From assembly GCF_003610495.1 (NCBI RefSeq), contig NZ_RAPK01000001.1:1-43416 (forward strand): a stretch of 43,416 nt of DNA, in the 5' to 3' direction. A program made the position numbers and the translations under genes. A model generated the notes under the pieces. The model was not told where the DNA came from. It saw nothing but the letters and a program-made list of their open reading frames with translations, and searched no databases. Shown piece by piece: positions 1 through 9,737 of this stretch (position 1 is its first letter; every line of letters begins with the position of its first letter). The stretch is from Sinobaca qinghaiensis (GTDB lineage Bacteria; Bacillota; Bacilli; Bacillales; Marinococcaceae).

Positions 1-246
1 GTGCATGGCCCGAAGGCCATGCTTTTACAAGCAGATCAGGTGATCTGCTTGATTATCGGGTATTAGCTCCGGTTTCCCGGAGTTATCCCCGTCTAGAGGG
101 CAGGTTGCCCACGTGTTACTCACCCGTCCGCCGCTCAATTCCCCGGTTTTCCTCCGAAGAGGTCCGCCGGGTGCATGCGCTCGACTTGCATGTATTAGGC
201 ACGCCGCCAGCGTTCGTCCTGAGCCAAGATCAAACTCTCCATGAAA
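1..246 (-). rRNA. rrs: 16S ribosomal RNA, 5' part (truncated by window edge)
   Basis: Read on the minus strand, the canonical 16S start (GGAGAGTTTGATC, then TGGCTCAGGACGAACGC) lies at about 240 down to 200. Conserved 5'-domain sequence continues to the window edge, so roughly 1.3 kb lies outside. By position after lysS this corresponds to rrnJ of B. subtilis. The exact mature 5' end is estimated to within a few bases. Confidence 0.97.
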
Positions 247-330
247 GTTGATGCTTAGTTCTTGCTGGTCTTACCTTGCGCAGCAGGCCCTGCCTGCCGC
301 GACTTGTTGTTCGCGCGTTGTTTTCATTCC

Positions 331-344
331 ATTTTCAAAGGACA
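331..344 (-). promoter_or_regulatory. boxA-like antitermination element in the rRNA leader
   Basis: On the minus strand the leader reads GTCCTTTGAAAAT about 90 nt before the 16S start. It resembles the TCTTTGAAAA boxA-type element of Bacillus rrn leaders, which recruits the NusB/S10 antitermination complex. Identification is by motif and position only. Confidence 0.5.
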
Positions 345-382
345 CGTGTTTTTCTGCTTCGCCTCAATTTGGCGACTTTATT

Positions 383-411
383 ATATTAACATTCTATCTT
401 TTATATGTCAA
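383..411 (-). promoter_or_regulatory. rrn promoter P2 (sigma-A)
   Basis: Minus-strand -35 TTGACA (411-406) and -10 TAATAT (388-383) are separated by 17 bp. It is the downstream member of a tandem pair; start-to-start distance to P1 is 85 bp, the usual Bacillus rrn arrangement. A TATAAT also sits 3 bp further downstream (385-380), but its 20-bp spacing is too long. Confidence 0.8.
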
Positions 412-467
412 TACTTTAAGTGTTAACATTTTATTTGCTTTGCTGTTGCTCTAAAGCAACGTTTACT

Positions 468-496
468 AATATATCATCGTACTGCTTAACTGACAA
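468..496 (-). promoter_or_regulatory. rrn promoter P1 (sigma-A)
   Basis: Minus-strand -35 TTGTCA (496-491) and -10 TATATT (473-468) have exact 17-bp spacing. It lies just downstream of the lysS terminator, so the rRNA operon has its own promoters. The interval 247-571 holds only these promoters, the boxA-like leader and the lysS terminator. Confidence 0.8.
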
Positions 497-525
497 GTCT
501 TTTTTCTATATTTCTTAAAAAAATA

Positions 526-560
526 TTAAAAAAGTAAAAGCCGGCTCATTCTGCCGGCTT
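526..560 (-). terminator. Rho-independent terminator of the fol-lysS transcript
   Basis: An 8-bp perfect stem AAGCCGGC/GCCGGCTT (560-553 with 545-538) has a 6-nt loop and is followed on the minus strand by TTACTTTTTT. It starts 12 nt after the lysS stop codon. Confidence 0.9.
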
Positions 561-571
561 CTCTCAGCTAT

Positions 572-2170
<1,599 letters not shown>

Positions 2171-2179
2171 TCACTTATG

Positions 2180-2683
2180 CTATGTCAGCCAGCCGTCTGT
2201 TTGTTTATACAGGCGCACCCCTGCTTTTTCTTCTGCAGGCAGACTGCTAAGCCAATGCTTTACTTCATCTGTCTTTGAGTTTGATATAACATCCATAAGC
2301 GGAATCAGTACAAATGCTCGTTCGGCCATTCTCGGATGAGGAATAATTAACTCTTCCATCATAATATTTTCATCATTATAAAGCAAAATGTCAAGGTCTA
2401 TATTCCGAGGGCCCCAGCGTACATCCTTGATTCGACCCATTTCCTTTTCAATGCTCTGCGTCACCTGCAATAACTCTTGTGGCGGACTGGACGTAGCTGC
2501 CTTTAAAACCAGATTCAAAAAATCTGCCTGGTCCGTAACCCCCACCGGTTTTGTTTCATAAACATTGGAACATTCCAGCACGGAAATCGTTTCTGTTTTC
2601 TGCAAAAGCTCTATTGCAGTTTTCAATGCCTCGTTACGATCTCCAACGTTGGAACCCAGTCCCAGAAAAATATCTTTCTGCAT
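2180..2683 (-). CDS. folK: 2-amino-4-hydroxy-6-hydroxymethyldihydropteridine diphosphokinase (HPPK)
   Basis: Transfers pyrophosphate from ATP to 6-hydroxymethyl-7,8-dihydropterin, the step before dihydropteroate synthase in folate synthesis. It has 167 residues, typical for FolK. The N-terminal GLGSNVGDR and the HPPK signature RWGPRNIDLDIL (about residues 89-101) are present, followed by PHPRM. Its ATG follows the folB stop codon directly (TAAATG), which implies translational coupling. It is the last fol gene of the cluster. No unusual features. Confidence 0.97.
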   Translation of the reverse strand: MQKDIFLGLGSNVGDRNEALKTAIELLQKTETISVLECSNVYETKPVGVTDQADFLNLVLKAATSSPPQELLQVTQSIEKEMGRIKDVRWGPRNIDLDILLYNDENIMMEELIIPHPRMAERAFVLIPLMDVISNSKTDEVKHWLSSLPAEEKAGVRLYKQTDGWLT

Positions 2684-3043
2684 TTATCTGGTCCTCGTAA
2701 TCTCAATAGCTACGTGGTCATAATGGCCTGGAATCGGCGGATCCGGTTTAATCACCTTTACCGTTACGCGCTCAATGATAGAAAATGAGGCAAACAGACT
2801 GGATGAAATCTGCTCTGCTATAGTTTCAACTAAATCATATGTGTTTTCTTCAACAGCTCGTTTTACCGTTTCATAAGCTTCTCCATAGTTAACACTTTTA
2901 TCAATGTTATCTTCCCGCGCTGCTTCTTTTAAGTCTGTTTCCATGACCAGATCAACACGAAACCGCTGACCCAGCTTGTTTTCTTCCGGAAATACTCCAT
3001 GGTAGGCGTAAAATTCCATTCCTTGGATATAAATCTTATCCAT
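2684..3043 (-). CDS. folB: Dihydroneopterin aldolase
   Basis: Cleaves 7,8-dihydroneopterin to hydroxymethyldihydropterin and glycolaldehyde. It has 119 residues, the standard size of this homo-octameric enzyme. The N-terminal YAYHGVFPEE segment (12-21) and the C-terminal VKVIKPDPPIPGH stretch, which carries the catalytic lysine, are both visible. The start lies inside the 3' end of folP (8-bp overlap), and the stop abuts folK. The gene order folP-folB-folK matches B. subtilis. Confidence 0.96.
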   Translation of the reverse strand: MDKIYIQGMEFYAYHGVFPEENKLGQRFRVDLVMETDLKEAAREDNIDKSVNYGEAYETVKRAVEENTYDLVETIAEQISSSLFASFSIIERVTVKVIKPDPPIPGHYDHVAIEITRTR

Positions 3044-3875
3044 GTTCGCTCATCCTTTCATTTCTAAGCATTGCATCCATCATAAGAGCTGTTCTTTTCA
3101 TTTCCAGCACGTCATGAACGCGGACAATGCTGCAGCCCCTCTCAATACCGAGACTTACGGTTGCAGCAGTTCCCTCGACTCTTTCCGCTGAGGGAAGGTT
3201 CAATGTTTTAGCAATAAGAGACTTTCGGGAGCTTCCTAGAAGCACTGGATAGCCAAGATCTGTAAATTCCCGCATCCGTCGCATTGCTTCTAAATTCTGT
3301 TCATATGTTTTAGCAAATCCAATACCAGGGTCTAAAATAATATACTCTTCCTTTACCCCAGCTTTTTTACATATATTCACACTTTCAGAAATATCTTTTT
3401 TCATATCTTCCATTAAGTCGGTATATTCTGTATTATGCCGGTTATGCATAAGAATAATGGGCACATCGCACAGAGCTGCTGCAGAAGCCATATCAGGATC
3501 AGCTTTTGCGCCCCATATGTCATTGATGATGCCGGCTCCGGCAGCTACTGCCTGCTTTGCCGTTTCTGCTTTATAGGTGTCAATGGAAATAGGAACATCG
3601 AACCTCGAAGCAAGCGCCCGGATCACGGGCAGTACCCGGCCGAGCTCTTCTTCTACCGGTACCGGTTCATAACCGGGGCGCGTTGATTCTCCGCCTACAT
3701 CAATAATGTCTGCTCCATTTTCAATCATTTCGCGGGTTCGTTCTATTGCATTTTCAATTTGATTGTAACGGCCGCCGTCGGAAAAAGAATCCGGTGTAAT
3801 ATTAAGTATTCCCATAATGTAGGTTCGTGTTGAAAGGTCCAGGGAGTGATTTCCCCATCGGATAATCCCGCTCAT
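3036..3875 (-). CDS. folP: Dihydropteroate synthase
   Basis: Condenses hydroxymethyldihydropterin pyrophosphate with p-aminobenzoate; it is the sulfonamide target (called sul in B. subtilis). About 279 residues form a TIM barrel. Both DHPS signatures are present: ILNITPDSFSDGGR near residue 25 and IIDVGGESTRPGYEPV near residue 60. ILDPGIGFAKT and SRKSLI follow. Two ATGs lie two codons apart; I chose the second because the GGAG sits 8 nt before it and only 2 nt before the first (3881). It overlaps folB by 8 bp. The directly upstream pab genes supply its PABA substrate. Confidence 0.96.
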   Translation of the reverse strand: MSGIIRWGNHSLDLSTRTYIMGILNITPDSFSDGGRYNQIENAIERTREMIENGADIIDVGGESTRPGYEPVPVEEELGRVLPVIRALASRFDVPISIDTYKAETAKQAVAAGAGIINDIWGAKADPDMASAAALCDVPIILMHNRHNTEYTDLMEDMKKDISESVNICKKAGVKEEYIILDPGIGFAKTYEQNLEAMRRMREFTDLGYPVLLGSSRKSLIAKTLNLPSAERVEGTAATVSLGIERGCSIVRVHDVLEMKRTALMMDAMLRNERMSEHG

Positions 3876-3898
3876 TATCATTGCTCCTTGCTCAGCTT

Positions 3899-4762
3899 CT
3901 ATAGTAGATCTTTAAAAGACCAGGCAGACCGCCTCGCCTCAGCATAGTCGGAGGCCAGTTCAAAAGATATGCCTGAATGAAATGGATAGGTTTGTTTATC
4001 TATTCCCAGCAGGGGGCTGATTTCCTGGATAGAGTTTGTTACAAAGGCTTCTTCTGCCTCTATCAGCATTTTTTTGGAAAAGCAGCCCTCCCGGATATAA
4101 TAACCCCGCTTTTCTGCCAGCAGCATAACAGCCTTTCTTGTAATTCCCGGCAGAATACCGGTTTTAACAGCAGGAGTGTAAAGAGTGGTACCCTTCTTCC
4201 AGAATATGTTGGATACTATTCCTTCTGCTACATATCCTTCTTTTGTTAAAAAAAGGCCCTCTGTACCGGAGAGTCCCCTTATCTCATTTTTGCCGAGAAT
4301 ACTGTTAAAATAATGATGCGATTTTAAGCGGACTTCCGACTCCGGGGTATTCCTTTTTGTTTCCAGAATCTGTCCTTTTTTAGGCAGAAGGTGTACTCCC
4401 GTGCATTCCTCCAGCGGCTTCGCATAAATGATCACTTCCGGGTGATCATACTGCCCCTGATCCAGCCCTAAAGGACCCGGACCGGCTGACACGTTAAATC
4501 TCACGTATGCATTTTTCCAATTGTTTGCTGAAAGTACCTTTTTGATTTGTGTCCGCACCAGATCCCGATCATATGTCCATTTAATATTCATCTCGAGAAG
4601 GCCGCGCTCCAGCCGAATCATATGTTCATCCAATAAAAAAGGGTGCCCGTCGTACACCCGAAAGGTTTCAAACTGTCCAAGGCCATACATAAAACCATGT
4701 TCAAATACAGAAAGACGGGCTTCGCCCGCCTTCTGAACAGCTCCGTTCTTTAGTACAAACAT
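3899..4762 (-). CDS. pabC: 4-amino-4-deoxychorismate lyase (PLP, fold type IV)
   Basis: Converts aminodeoxychorismate to p-aminobenzoate and pyruvate. It has 287 residues, close to B. subtilis PabC. The fold type IV aminotransferase-like architecture is visible: FEHGFMYGLGQFETFRV at the N terminus, a candidate PLP lysine in LKSHHYFNSI (about 147-156), and AEGIVSNIFW and GITRK in the second half. It follows pabA with a 3-nt gap, and GGGAG lies 8 nt before the ATG. Branched-chain or D-amino acid aminotransferases share the fold; the pabB-pabA-pabC-folP context decides the call. Confidence 0.93.
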   Translation of the reverse strand: MFVLKNGAVQKAGEARLSVFEHGFMYGLGQFETFRVYDGHPFLLDEHMIRLERGLLEMNIKWTYDRDLVRTQIKKVLSANNWKNAYVRFNVSAGPGPLGLDQGQYDHPEVIIYAKPLEECTGVHLLPKKGQILETKRNTPESEVRLKSHHYFNSILGKNEIRGLSGTEGLFLTKEGYVAEGIVSNIFWKKGTTLYTPAVKTGILPGITRKAVMLLAEKRGYYIREGCFSKKMLIEAEEAFVTNSIQEISPLLGIDKQTYPFHSGISFELASDYAEARRSAWSFKDLL

Positions 4763-4765
4763 TAT

Positions 4766-5350
4766 TTATACTCCCTGCGGAAGGGTATGAGTGGAAATAA
4801 AATTCTTCAAAATGGTTTTCCCTACATCCGTCATAATAGACTCGGGGTGAAACTGCACGCCTTCTACTGCCAGCTCTTTATGACGAAGGCCCATAATTTC
4901 TCCTTCTTCCGTCCATGAAGTAACTTCCAGGCAGTCGGGAAGCGTTTCTTTTTTGACGATCAGCGAGTGGTACCTTGTCGCTGTAAACGGATTGCTTAAT
5001 CCTTTATAAATGGTTTCTCCATTATGATGCATGGCGGATGTCTTTCCATGCATCAGACGTTCTGCTCTGACTACGTCTCCACCAAACACCTGGGCAATCG
5101 ATTGGTGGCCCAGGCAGACTCCAAATATAGGAATAGTACCGGCAAAATGCTCCACAGCCTGCATACTGATCCCAGCTTCATCAGGCGAACAGGGACCCGG
5201 GGAAATCATAAGAAAATCAGGCGCCAGTGCTTCAATCTCTTCAATTGTGATCTGATCGTTGCGCCTTACCACCAGGTCTTCTCCCATTTCTCCAAGGTAC
5301 TGCACCAGGTTATAGGTAAACGAATCATAATTATCAATCATTAAAATCAT
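4766..5350 (-). CDS. pabA: Glutamine amidotransferase subunit of aminodeoxychorismate synthase (possibly shared with anthranilate synthase)
   Basis: Releases ammonia from glutamine for PabB. In B. subtilis the same protein also serves TrpE (amphibolic TrpG). It has 194 residues, identical in length to the B. subtilis protein. The class I triad is visible: Cys79 in GVCLGHQS, and His and Glu in FHPESI near residue 168. The start overlaps the pabB stop by 4 bp (ATGA). The ribosome binding site is embedded in a run of GAG triplets that resembles a TRAP site (separate entry), which would fit a dual folate/tryptophan role. Whether a separate trpG exists cannot be seen here. Confidence 0.95.
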   Translation of the reverse strand: MILMIDNYDSFTYNLVQYLGEMGEDLVVRRNDQITIEEIEALAPDFLMISPGPCSPDEAGISMQAVEHFAGTIPIFGVCLGHQSIAQVFGGDVVRAERLMHGKTSAMHHNGETIYKGLSNPFTATRYHSLIVKKETLPDCLEVTSWTEEGEIMGLRHKELAVEGVQFHPESIMTDVGKTILKNFISTHTLPQGV

Positions 5351-6810
5351 TGTACATTTCCTCCTCTGCTCATCTCTTCTTCACTCAGCTCTTTCGCGGT
5401 CCAAAGCGCTTTTGCTTTTTTGAGGCATTCTTTATACTCTGCTTCAGCATGGGAATCAATTACAATTCCCGCCCCGGCCTGGACATAGGCCATACCATTT
5501 TTTGTGATCATCGTGCGGATTGCAATGTTTAATTCAGTGTCTCCATTATACCCAATCCATCCAATAGAGCCAGTATAAACGCCTCGACGTACTTGTTCAA
5601 GTTCCTCGATTATTTCCATTGTCCGCACTTTAGGGGCCCCAGTAATAGTTCCTCCGGGAAAAGCTGCCCGGATCATGTCATAGACATCCATATCGTCTGC
5701 CAGCACACCTTTAACATTAGAAACAATGTGCATGACATGGGAATACCGCTCAATTACCATCAGCTCATCCACTTCCACCGAGCCGAATTGGCAGACTCTG
5801 CCCAGGTCATTTCTTTCTAAATCCACCAGCATAATATGTTCAGCACGTTCTTTTTCCGTAGTAAGCAGCTCTATTCCGAGTTCATGATCCGCCTTTTCAT
5901 CCATTCCCCGGGATCTGGTTCCTGCAATCGGCCGGGTCGAAGCTTCCTTCCCGCGCTTTTTAATGAGGAGCTCAGGAGAACCGTTTACGAGCTGAAAATC
6001 CGGAGTATGAAAATAGCCCATGTAGGGAGAAGGATTTATTTCCCGCAGTTTCCTGTAAATATCAAATGGATCGCTTCGAAGAGGCTTGCCTTCCCGCAGA
6101 GATAGGTTCACCTGAAATACATCTCCCTGCGCAATGTATTCTTTTACCTGTTCCACCGCTTCCGCAAACTCAGCCTGCTTCCAGGAAGTTTCCTGCGTCC
6201 GTTCTCTGCCGACCGTTTCTTCGTAAATAGCGGAGGCTGACGGATCTTCTTCTGCCGCGGTCAGCCAGTTGTTCATCATTTGATCGAGTTTATCCTCATC
6301 ATCTTCTTCTGCGCCTGCGAGACGAAGCAACCAAAGCTTCTTTTTCTCATGATCATATACAGCTGCTTCTTGAAACGCTTGAAAGAAACAGTCCGGCGTA
6401 TCCAGATCATCTGCTGTCGTTTCTTCCAATTGTTCAATATATCTAATGTAGTCGTAGCTTATAAATCCAAATAACCCGCCCTGAAAGTCAGGAAAATCCG
6501 GTACGGTTTCTACAGCGTATGTTTTCATCCATTCTTTCATCTGCAAAAGGGGATCTCCCGTTATATGAAAGGCCTCTTCTACTGTCTCCACAGTTAAATG
6601 ATTATCTTTTCCTGTAAATAAAGCAAAAGGGTGCAGAGCTGCAATGCTGTAACGACCTCTTTGTCCACTTTCTAAAATAACGTGATACTCACAGGTGCGG
6701 CTCAAAGACGCATAGGCTGAAAAAAAACGGGCTTCTGGAAAATCAATAGATCTTCCGGAGACCCGGTATGCAGCGCTGGCTGCTGGTAGTGATGCTAATT
6801 GAGGCTCCAT
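5347..6810 (-). CDS. pabB: Aminodeoxychorismate synthase component I
   Basis: Uses ammonia from PabA to aminate chorismate to 4-amino-4-deoxychorismate. It has 487 residues, compared with about 470 for B. subtilis PabB. The chorismate-binding C-terminal half shows [28 protein letters not shown] and [15 protein letters not shown]. The start at 6810 is chosen because GGGGGAGG lies just upstream; the reading frame stays open to 7065 but would overlap cysK and the cysK terminator. The residue equivalent to the E. coli PabB nucleophilic lysine (PIKGT) is Ala (PIAGT), as in TrpE, so sequence alone does not fully exclude anthranilate synthase. Context with pabC and fol genes favours PabB. Confidence 0.92.
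   Translation of the reverse strand: MEPQLASLPAASAAYRVSGRSIDFPEARFFSAYASLSRTCEYHVILESGQRGRYSIAALHPFALFTGKDNHLTVETVEEAFHITGDPLLQMKEWMKTYAVETVPDFPDFQGGLFGFISYDYIRYIEQLEETTADDLDTPDCFFQAFQEAAVYDHEKKKLWLLRLAGAEEDDEDKLDQMMNNWLTAAEEDPSASAIYEETVGRERTQETSWKQAEFAEAVEQVKEYIAQGDVFQVNLSLREGKPLRSDPFDIYRKLREINPSPYMGYFHTPDFQLVNGSPELLIKKRGKEASTRPIAGTRSRGMDEKADHELGIELLTTEKERAEHIMLVDLERNDLGRVCQFGSVEVDELMVIERYSHVMHIVSNVKGVLADDMDVYDMIRAAFPGGTITGAPKVRTMEIIEELEQVRRGVYTGSIGWIGYNGDTELNIAIRTMITKNGMAYVQAGAGIVIDSHAEAEYKECLKKAKALWTAKELSEEEMSRGGNVQ
5361..5391 (-). promoter_or_regulatory. Candidate TRAP-binding GAG array over the pabA ribosome binding site
   Basis: Minus-strand GAG triplets occur at 5391-5389, 5386-5384, 5376-5374, 5371-5369 and 5366-5364. 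AAG fills the missing slot at 5381-5379, giving six triplets in strict 5-nt register. A further GAG (5363-5361) directly abuts the last. The array covers the pabA Shine-Dalgarno and the end of pabB. TRAP is known to bind spaced G/UAG triplets and to repress trpG (pabA) translation in B. subtilis. The presence of mtrB here is unknown. Confidence 0.5.
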
Positions 6811-6826
6811 TGTCCTCCCCCTTTGA

Positions 6827-6863
6827 TCAAAAATAAAAAGAGCAGGACCGTTTCGCCCTGCTC
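6827..6863 (-). terminator. Rho-independent terminator of cysK, ahead of pabB
   Basis: A 7-bp stem GAGCAGG/CCTGCTC (6863-6857 with 6846-6840) is followed by TTTTTATTTTT on the minus strand. It ends only about 20 nt before the pabB start, which leaves no room for a separate promoter between the two. Confidence 0.88.
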
Positions 6864-6877
6864 CCGTTTCTTTTATT

Positions 6878-7807
6878 TTATTGCTCGTCTTCAAAGTTGT
6901 AAAGCGGCGTGCTGAGGTACCGTTCCCCATTACTTGCAATAATAGCAACCACTTTTTTGCCTTTTCCGAGTTTCTTTGCTTCCTGAAGAGCCACATAAAT
7001 AGCAGAACCGGAAGAAATACCGCCGAGAATACCTTCTTCTCTTGCTGCGCGGCGTGCATATTCAAATGACTGTTCTGTCGTTACCTGAACGACTTCGTCA
7101 TAAATATCCGTATTAAGAATTTCAGGTACAAATCCAGCACCGATACCCTGGATTTTGTGAGGACCTTTCTGCCCTCCGCTTAATACTGGAGAATCTGCCG
7201 GCTCAATAGCGACAATACGCATGTCAGGATAGTGCTCTTTAAGCAGTCCGCCTGCGCCCGTGATTGTTCCGCCGGTACCAATACCAGAAACGAAAGAATC
7301 GATTTGGCCGTCTACCTGCTCGAGCAGTTCTTTACCTGTTGTCGCACGGTGAATAGCCGGGTTCGCTTCATTTTCAAACTGCTGCGGCATGAAATAACCA
7401 TTTTCTTCGGCCAGCTCATGAGCTTTGCTGATTGCTCCACCCATTCCTGCTGGTCCTGGTGTCAGTACTAGTTTCGCGCCATAAGCACGAAGCAGGTTAC
7501 GGCGTTCCATGCTCATTGTTTCCGGCATAACGAGAATAGATTTGTAACCTTTGGCTGCGGCTACCATCGCCAGGCCGACGCCTGTGTTTCCACTTGTAGG
7601 CTCTACAATCGTATCGCCTTCCTTCAGCCTGCCGTCTTTCTCTGCCGCTTCAATCATTGCCATACCGATCCGGTCTTTTACACTGCTTCCCGGGTTCATA
7701 AATTCAAGCTTCAGGTAAACATCAGCATCATTTTCTCCGGTAAGGCGGTTAAGCTTAACCATTGGTGTTTCGCCTATTAGCTCTAAAACATTATTTGCTA
7801 CTCTCAT
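6878..7807 (-). CDS. cysK: Cysteine synthase A (O-acetylserine sulfhydrylase)
   Basis: Makes L-cysteine from O-acetylserine and sulfide with PLP. It has 309 residues (B. subtilis CysK 308). The PLP lysine motif SSVKDR (about 41-46), the phosphate- or substrate-binding PTSGNTG and the glycine-rich GTGGTITG are present. ATG at 7807 is preceded by GAGGAGG with 8-nt spacing; an in-frame upstream ATG (7843) would add 12 residues without a site. It has its own promoter and terminator, so it is probably monocistronic. The yacD (prpI) gene found next to cysK in B. subtilis is missing. Confidence 0.96.
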   Translation of the reverse strand: MRVANNVLELIGETPMVKLNRLTGENDADVYLKLEFMNPGSSVKDRIGMAMIEAAEKDGRLKEGDTIVEPTSGNTGVGLAMVAAAKGYKSILVMPETMSMERRNLLRAYGAKLVLTPGPAGMGGAISKAHELAEENGYFMPQQFENEANPAIHRATTGKELLEQVDGQIDSFVSGIGTGGTITGAGGLLKEHYPDMRIVAIEPADSPVLSGGQKGPHKIQGIGAGFVPEILNTDIYDEVVQVTTEQSFEYARRAAREEGILGGISSGSAIYVALQEAKKLGKGKKVVAIIASNGERYLSTPLYNFEDEQ

Positions 7808-7828
7808 GTAAATATCCTCCTCGACAAT

Positions 7829-7847
7829 ACCAAGTAATTTCATTGGT
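7829..7847. promoter_or_regulatory. Inverted repeat between the cysK promoter and ribosome binding site
   Basis: ACCAA and TTGGT arms are separated by 9 bp and lie just downstream of the predicted start site. The position suits a repressor operator. CymR, the cysteine regulator of Bacillus, is the obvious candidate, but I cannot match its consensus with certainty. Confidence 0.3.
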
Positions 7848-7859
7848 TTTATTGATTAT

Positions 7860-7888
7860 ATATTATCAGTCTTTTAAAACGGTGTCAA
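7860..7888 (-). promoter_or_regulatory. cysK promoter (sigma-A)
   Basis: Minus-strand TTGACA (7888-7883), 17-bp spacer and TAATAT (7865-7860). It lies between the hslO terminator and the cysK start. Confidence 0.8.
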
Positions 7889-7928
7889 TACAGGCATTTT
7901 CTATTTTCTGAGTATTCCTTCGCTTTTG

Positions 7929-7963
7929 AAAAAGGAACCTAATCAAAAATGATCAGATCCCTT
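7929..7963 (-). terminator. Rho-independent terminator upstream of cysK? No: terminator following hslO
   Basis: This hairpin follows hslO and precedes nothing else in its own transcript. On the minus strand a 14-bp stem with G-U pairs (7963-7950 with 7945-7932) has a 4-nt TTTT loop and is followed by TTTTTC. However, hslO is transcribed leftward and its stop is at 7971, so the hairpin begins 8 nt after the stop and ends the coaX-hslO transcript before the cysK promoter. Confidence 0.85.
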
Positions 7964-7970
7964 TAGGCAT

Positions 7971-8867
7971 TTACTGTACACGGTTTTCTTTCTTTTCTGC
8001 TTCTTCGCGGATATCTTCCAGCTCAGGTACATCAAAGTTATATATTTCATTACAGAAGTGACACTGGGTTTCAGCCCCGCCGTCTTCTTCAATCATATCC
8101 TTGATTTCATCACTTCCAAGAGAAACTAGCGCATTTGTAATGCGTTCCTTTGAACAGTGGCAGGAAAAGGAAACATCGTGCTTTTCCAAAAAGTTAATAT
8201 CGGTTCCAAAAATCGTTTCAAGCATTTCTTCAGGTGTTTTACCCTTTTCAATCAGCTTTGAAACCGGGGGCATATTTTCAATTTGTTTTTCCAGCGCTTC
8301 AATCGCTTCTTCTTCCGCGCCCGGCATCAGCTGGATAATAAATCCTCCTGCTGCTTTGATACTATTGTCAGGATTGACGAGAACTCCAAGCCCGACAGAA
8401 GACGGCACCTGCTCGGAAGCCGCAAAATAATAAGTGAAATCTTCACCGAGTTCACCAGAAACAATGGGAACGGTGCCGGTAAAATGATCTTTCATTCCCA
8501 GGTCTTTTACTACGGCCATATGACCGCCGGTACCAACTGCCTGTGCTACATCGAGCTTGCCATGTGGATTTAAGTCAAAATGCACCTGCATATTATGAGC
8601 ATAGCCCCGCGTATTGCCGTCGGACGTGCTATCTACAATAATAGGCCCCATTGGACCTCCGCCTTCAATTTTAATCGTCAGCTTATCGTCTCCTTTCAGC
8701 ATTGCTCCCATCATTGAGCCTGCTGTCATCGCACGCCCTAAAGCAGCAGCTGCTGTCGGCCACGCCTGGTGGCGCTGGACTGCTTCATTTACCATATCAG
8801 TTGTATTAACTGCATAGGCCCTGATCTTATTATCAAACGCTGTTGCTTTTACTAGATAATCGCTCAT
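7971..8867 (-). CDS. hslO: Hsp33 redox-regulated chaperonin
   Basis: A cytosolic holdase activated by oxidation. It has 298 residues. The C-terminal zinc switch is complete: CHC near residue 238 and CHFC near 270 supply four cysteines. The N-terminal start [11 protein letters not shown] matches the B. subtilis protein; I therefore use ATG 8867. An in-frame ATG four codons upstream sits directly on the AAAGG sequence and could not use it. It follows coaX closely and probably shares its transcript. The order ftsH-coaX-hslO-cysK matches B. subtilis. Confidence 0.94.
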   Translation of the reverse strand: MSDYLVKATAFDNKIRAYAVNTTDMVNEAVQRHQAWPTAAAALGRAMTAGSMMGAMLKGDDKLTIKIEGGGPMGPIIVDSTSDGNTRGYAHNMQVHFDLNPHGKLDVAQAVGTGGHMAVVKDLGMKDHFTGTVPIVSGELGEDFTYYFAASEQVPSSVGLGVLVNPDNSIKAAGGFIIQLMPGAEEEAIEALEKQIENMPPVSKLIEKGKTPEEMLETIFGTDINFLEKHDVSFSCHCSKERITNALVSLGSDEIKDMIEEDGGAETQCHFCNEIYNFDVPELEDIREEAEKKENRVQ

Positions 8868-8888
8868 GTGTTCTAACATCCTTTCTTC

Positions 8889-9659
8889 TCATTCTTTTGT
8901 GTTTTTTTGGTAAATAGAGTGAAGGCCGGAAAGAGTGAGATAGTTATCTATTTCATCTATTTCTTTCGTTTCCCGGCTGAGCCATTCAGCCGTTGTCCCT
9001 GTAGCAATGGTATACGCTGGTGTCCTCTGCTCTTCTTTTATCTTCCGGATAACACCATCTACCTGGGAGGCATAGCCGTAATACATACCTGCCTGCATGG
9101 CTTCTACGGTGCTTTTGGCCGTAATGCGGGCGGGCTGTTTCCATTCGATTTTTGGCAGTTTGGCCGCTTTTTCATATAAAGCTTCTGTAGACAGATTCAG
9201 TCCGGGGAGGATAACGCCTCCCTGATACTGACTGTTTTTATCAATATAGCAGAATGTTGTTGCGGTTCCAAAATCCACCACGATCAAGGGAGGTGCTTTT
9301 TTTTCAAGAGCAGCTACCGCATTAACAATACGATCTGCTCCGACTTCTTTAGGATTTTCATAACGAATATTTAAACCAGTTTTCACTCCCGGTCCTACTA
9401 CTAAAGGAGATAGATCAAAATAATCTTTACATAACCGGCTCATCGTATTCATTAATGACGGAACAACAGATGAAATGATAATACCTCTGATTTGCTCTAC
9501 TTTCCAGTTTTTGAACTGAAAAAAAGAAAAAAGCTGAAGTCCGTACTCATCAACCGTTCTATTTTGATCAGAGGAAAGACGCCAGGTATCGACCCTGATG
9601 TCGTCTTTAAATAATCCGAACGTAATTGTCGTGTTTCCAATGTCCATTCCCAGTATCAT
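8889..9659 (-). CDS. coaX: Type III pantothenate kinase
   Basis: Phosphorylates pantothenate, the first step of coenzyme A synthesis. It has 256 residues, as usual for the type III family. ASKHA-fold phosphate loops are visible: DIGNTTITFGLF at the N terminus and VVDFGTATTFC near residue 130. GVKTGLNIRYENP and GADRIVNAVAA lie between them. AGGGGAC precedes the ATG. A terminator separates it from ftsH, so a promoter probably lies between 9660 and 9700, but I could not define one. Confidence 0.95.
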   Translation of the reverse strand: MILGMDIGNTTITFGLFKDDIRVDTWRLSSDQNRTVDEYGLQLFSFFQFKNWKVEQIRGIIISSVVPSLMNTMSRLCKDYFDLSPLVVGPGVKTGLNIRYENPKEVGADRIVNAVAALEKKAPPLIVVDFGTATTFCYIDKNSQYQGGVILPGLNLSTEALYEKAAKLPKIEWKQPARITAKSTVEAMQAGMYYGYASQVDGVIRKIKEEQRTPAYTIATGTTAEWLSRETKEIDEIDNYLTLSGLHSIYQKNTKE

Positions 9660-9694
9660 ATTTGTCCCCTATCATTTCAAATAATCTGCCTTTA

Positions 9695-9726
9695 AGTTAA
9701 AAGAGATGCCGCGGAGGGCATCTCTT
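9695..9726 (-). terminator. Rho-independent terminator after ftsH
   Basis: A 10-bp perfect stem AAGAGATGCC/GGCATCTCTT (9726-9717 with 9710-9701) with a 6-nt loop begins 12 nt after the ftsH stop. The minus-strand T tract is short (TTTTAACTT). Confidence 0.8.
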
Positions 9727-9737
9727 TTTTTTAACTA

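Noticed and set aside
6811-7065. Possible 85-residue hydrophobic/basic N-terminal extension of PabB
   Set aside because: It would overlap the cysK 3' end and the cysK terminator, has no ribosome binding site, and is not part of the family; the ATG at 6810 has a strong site.
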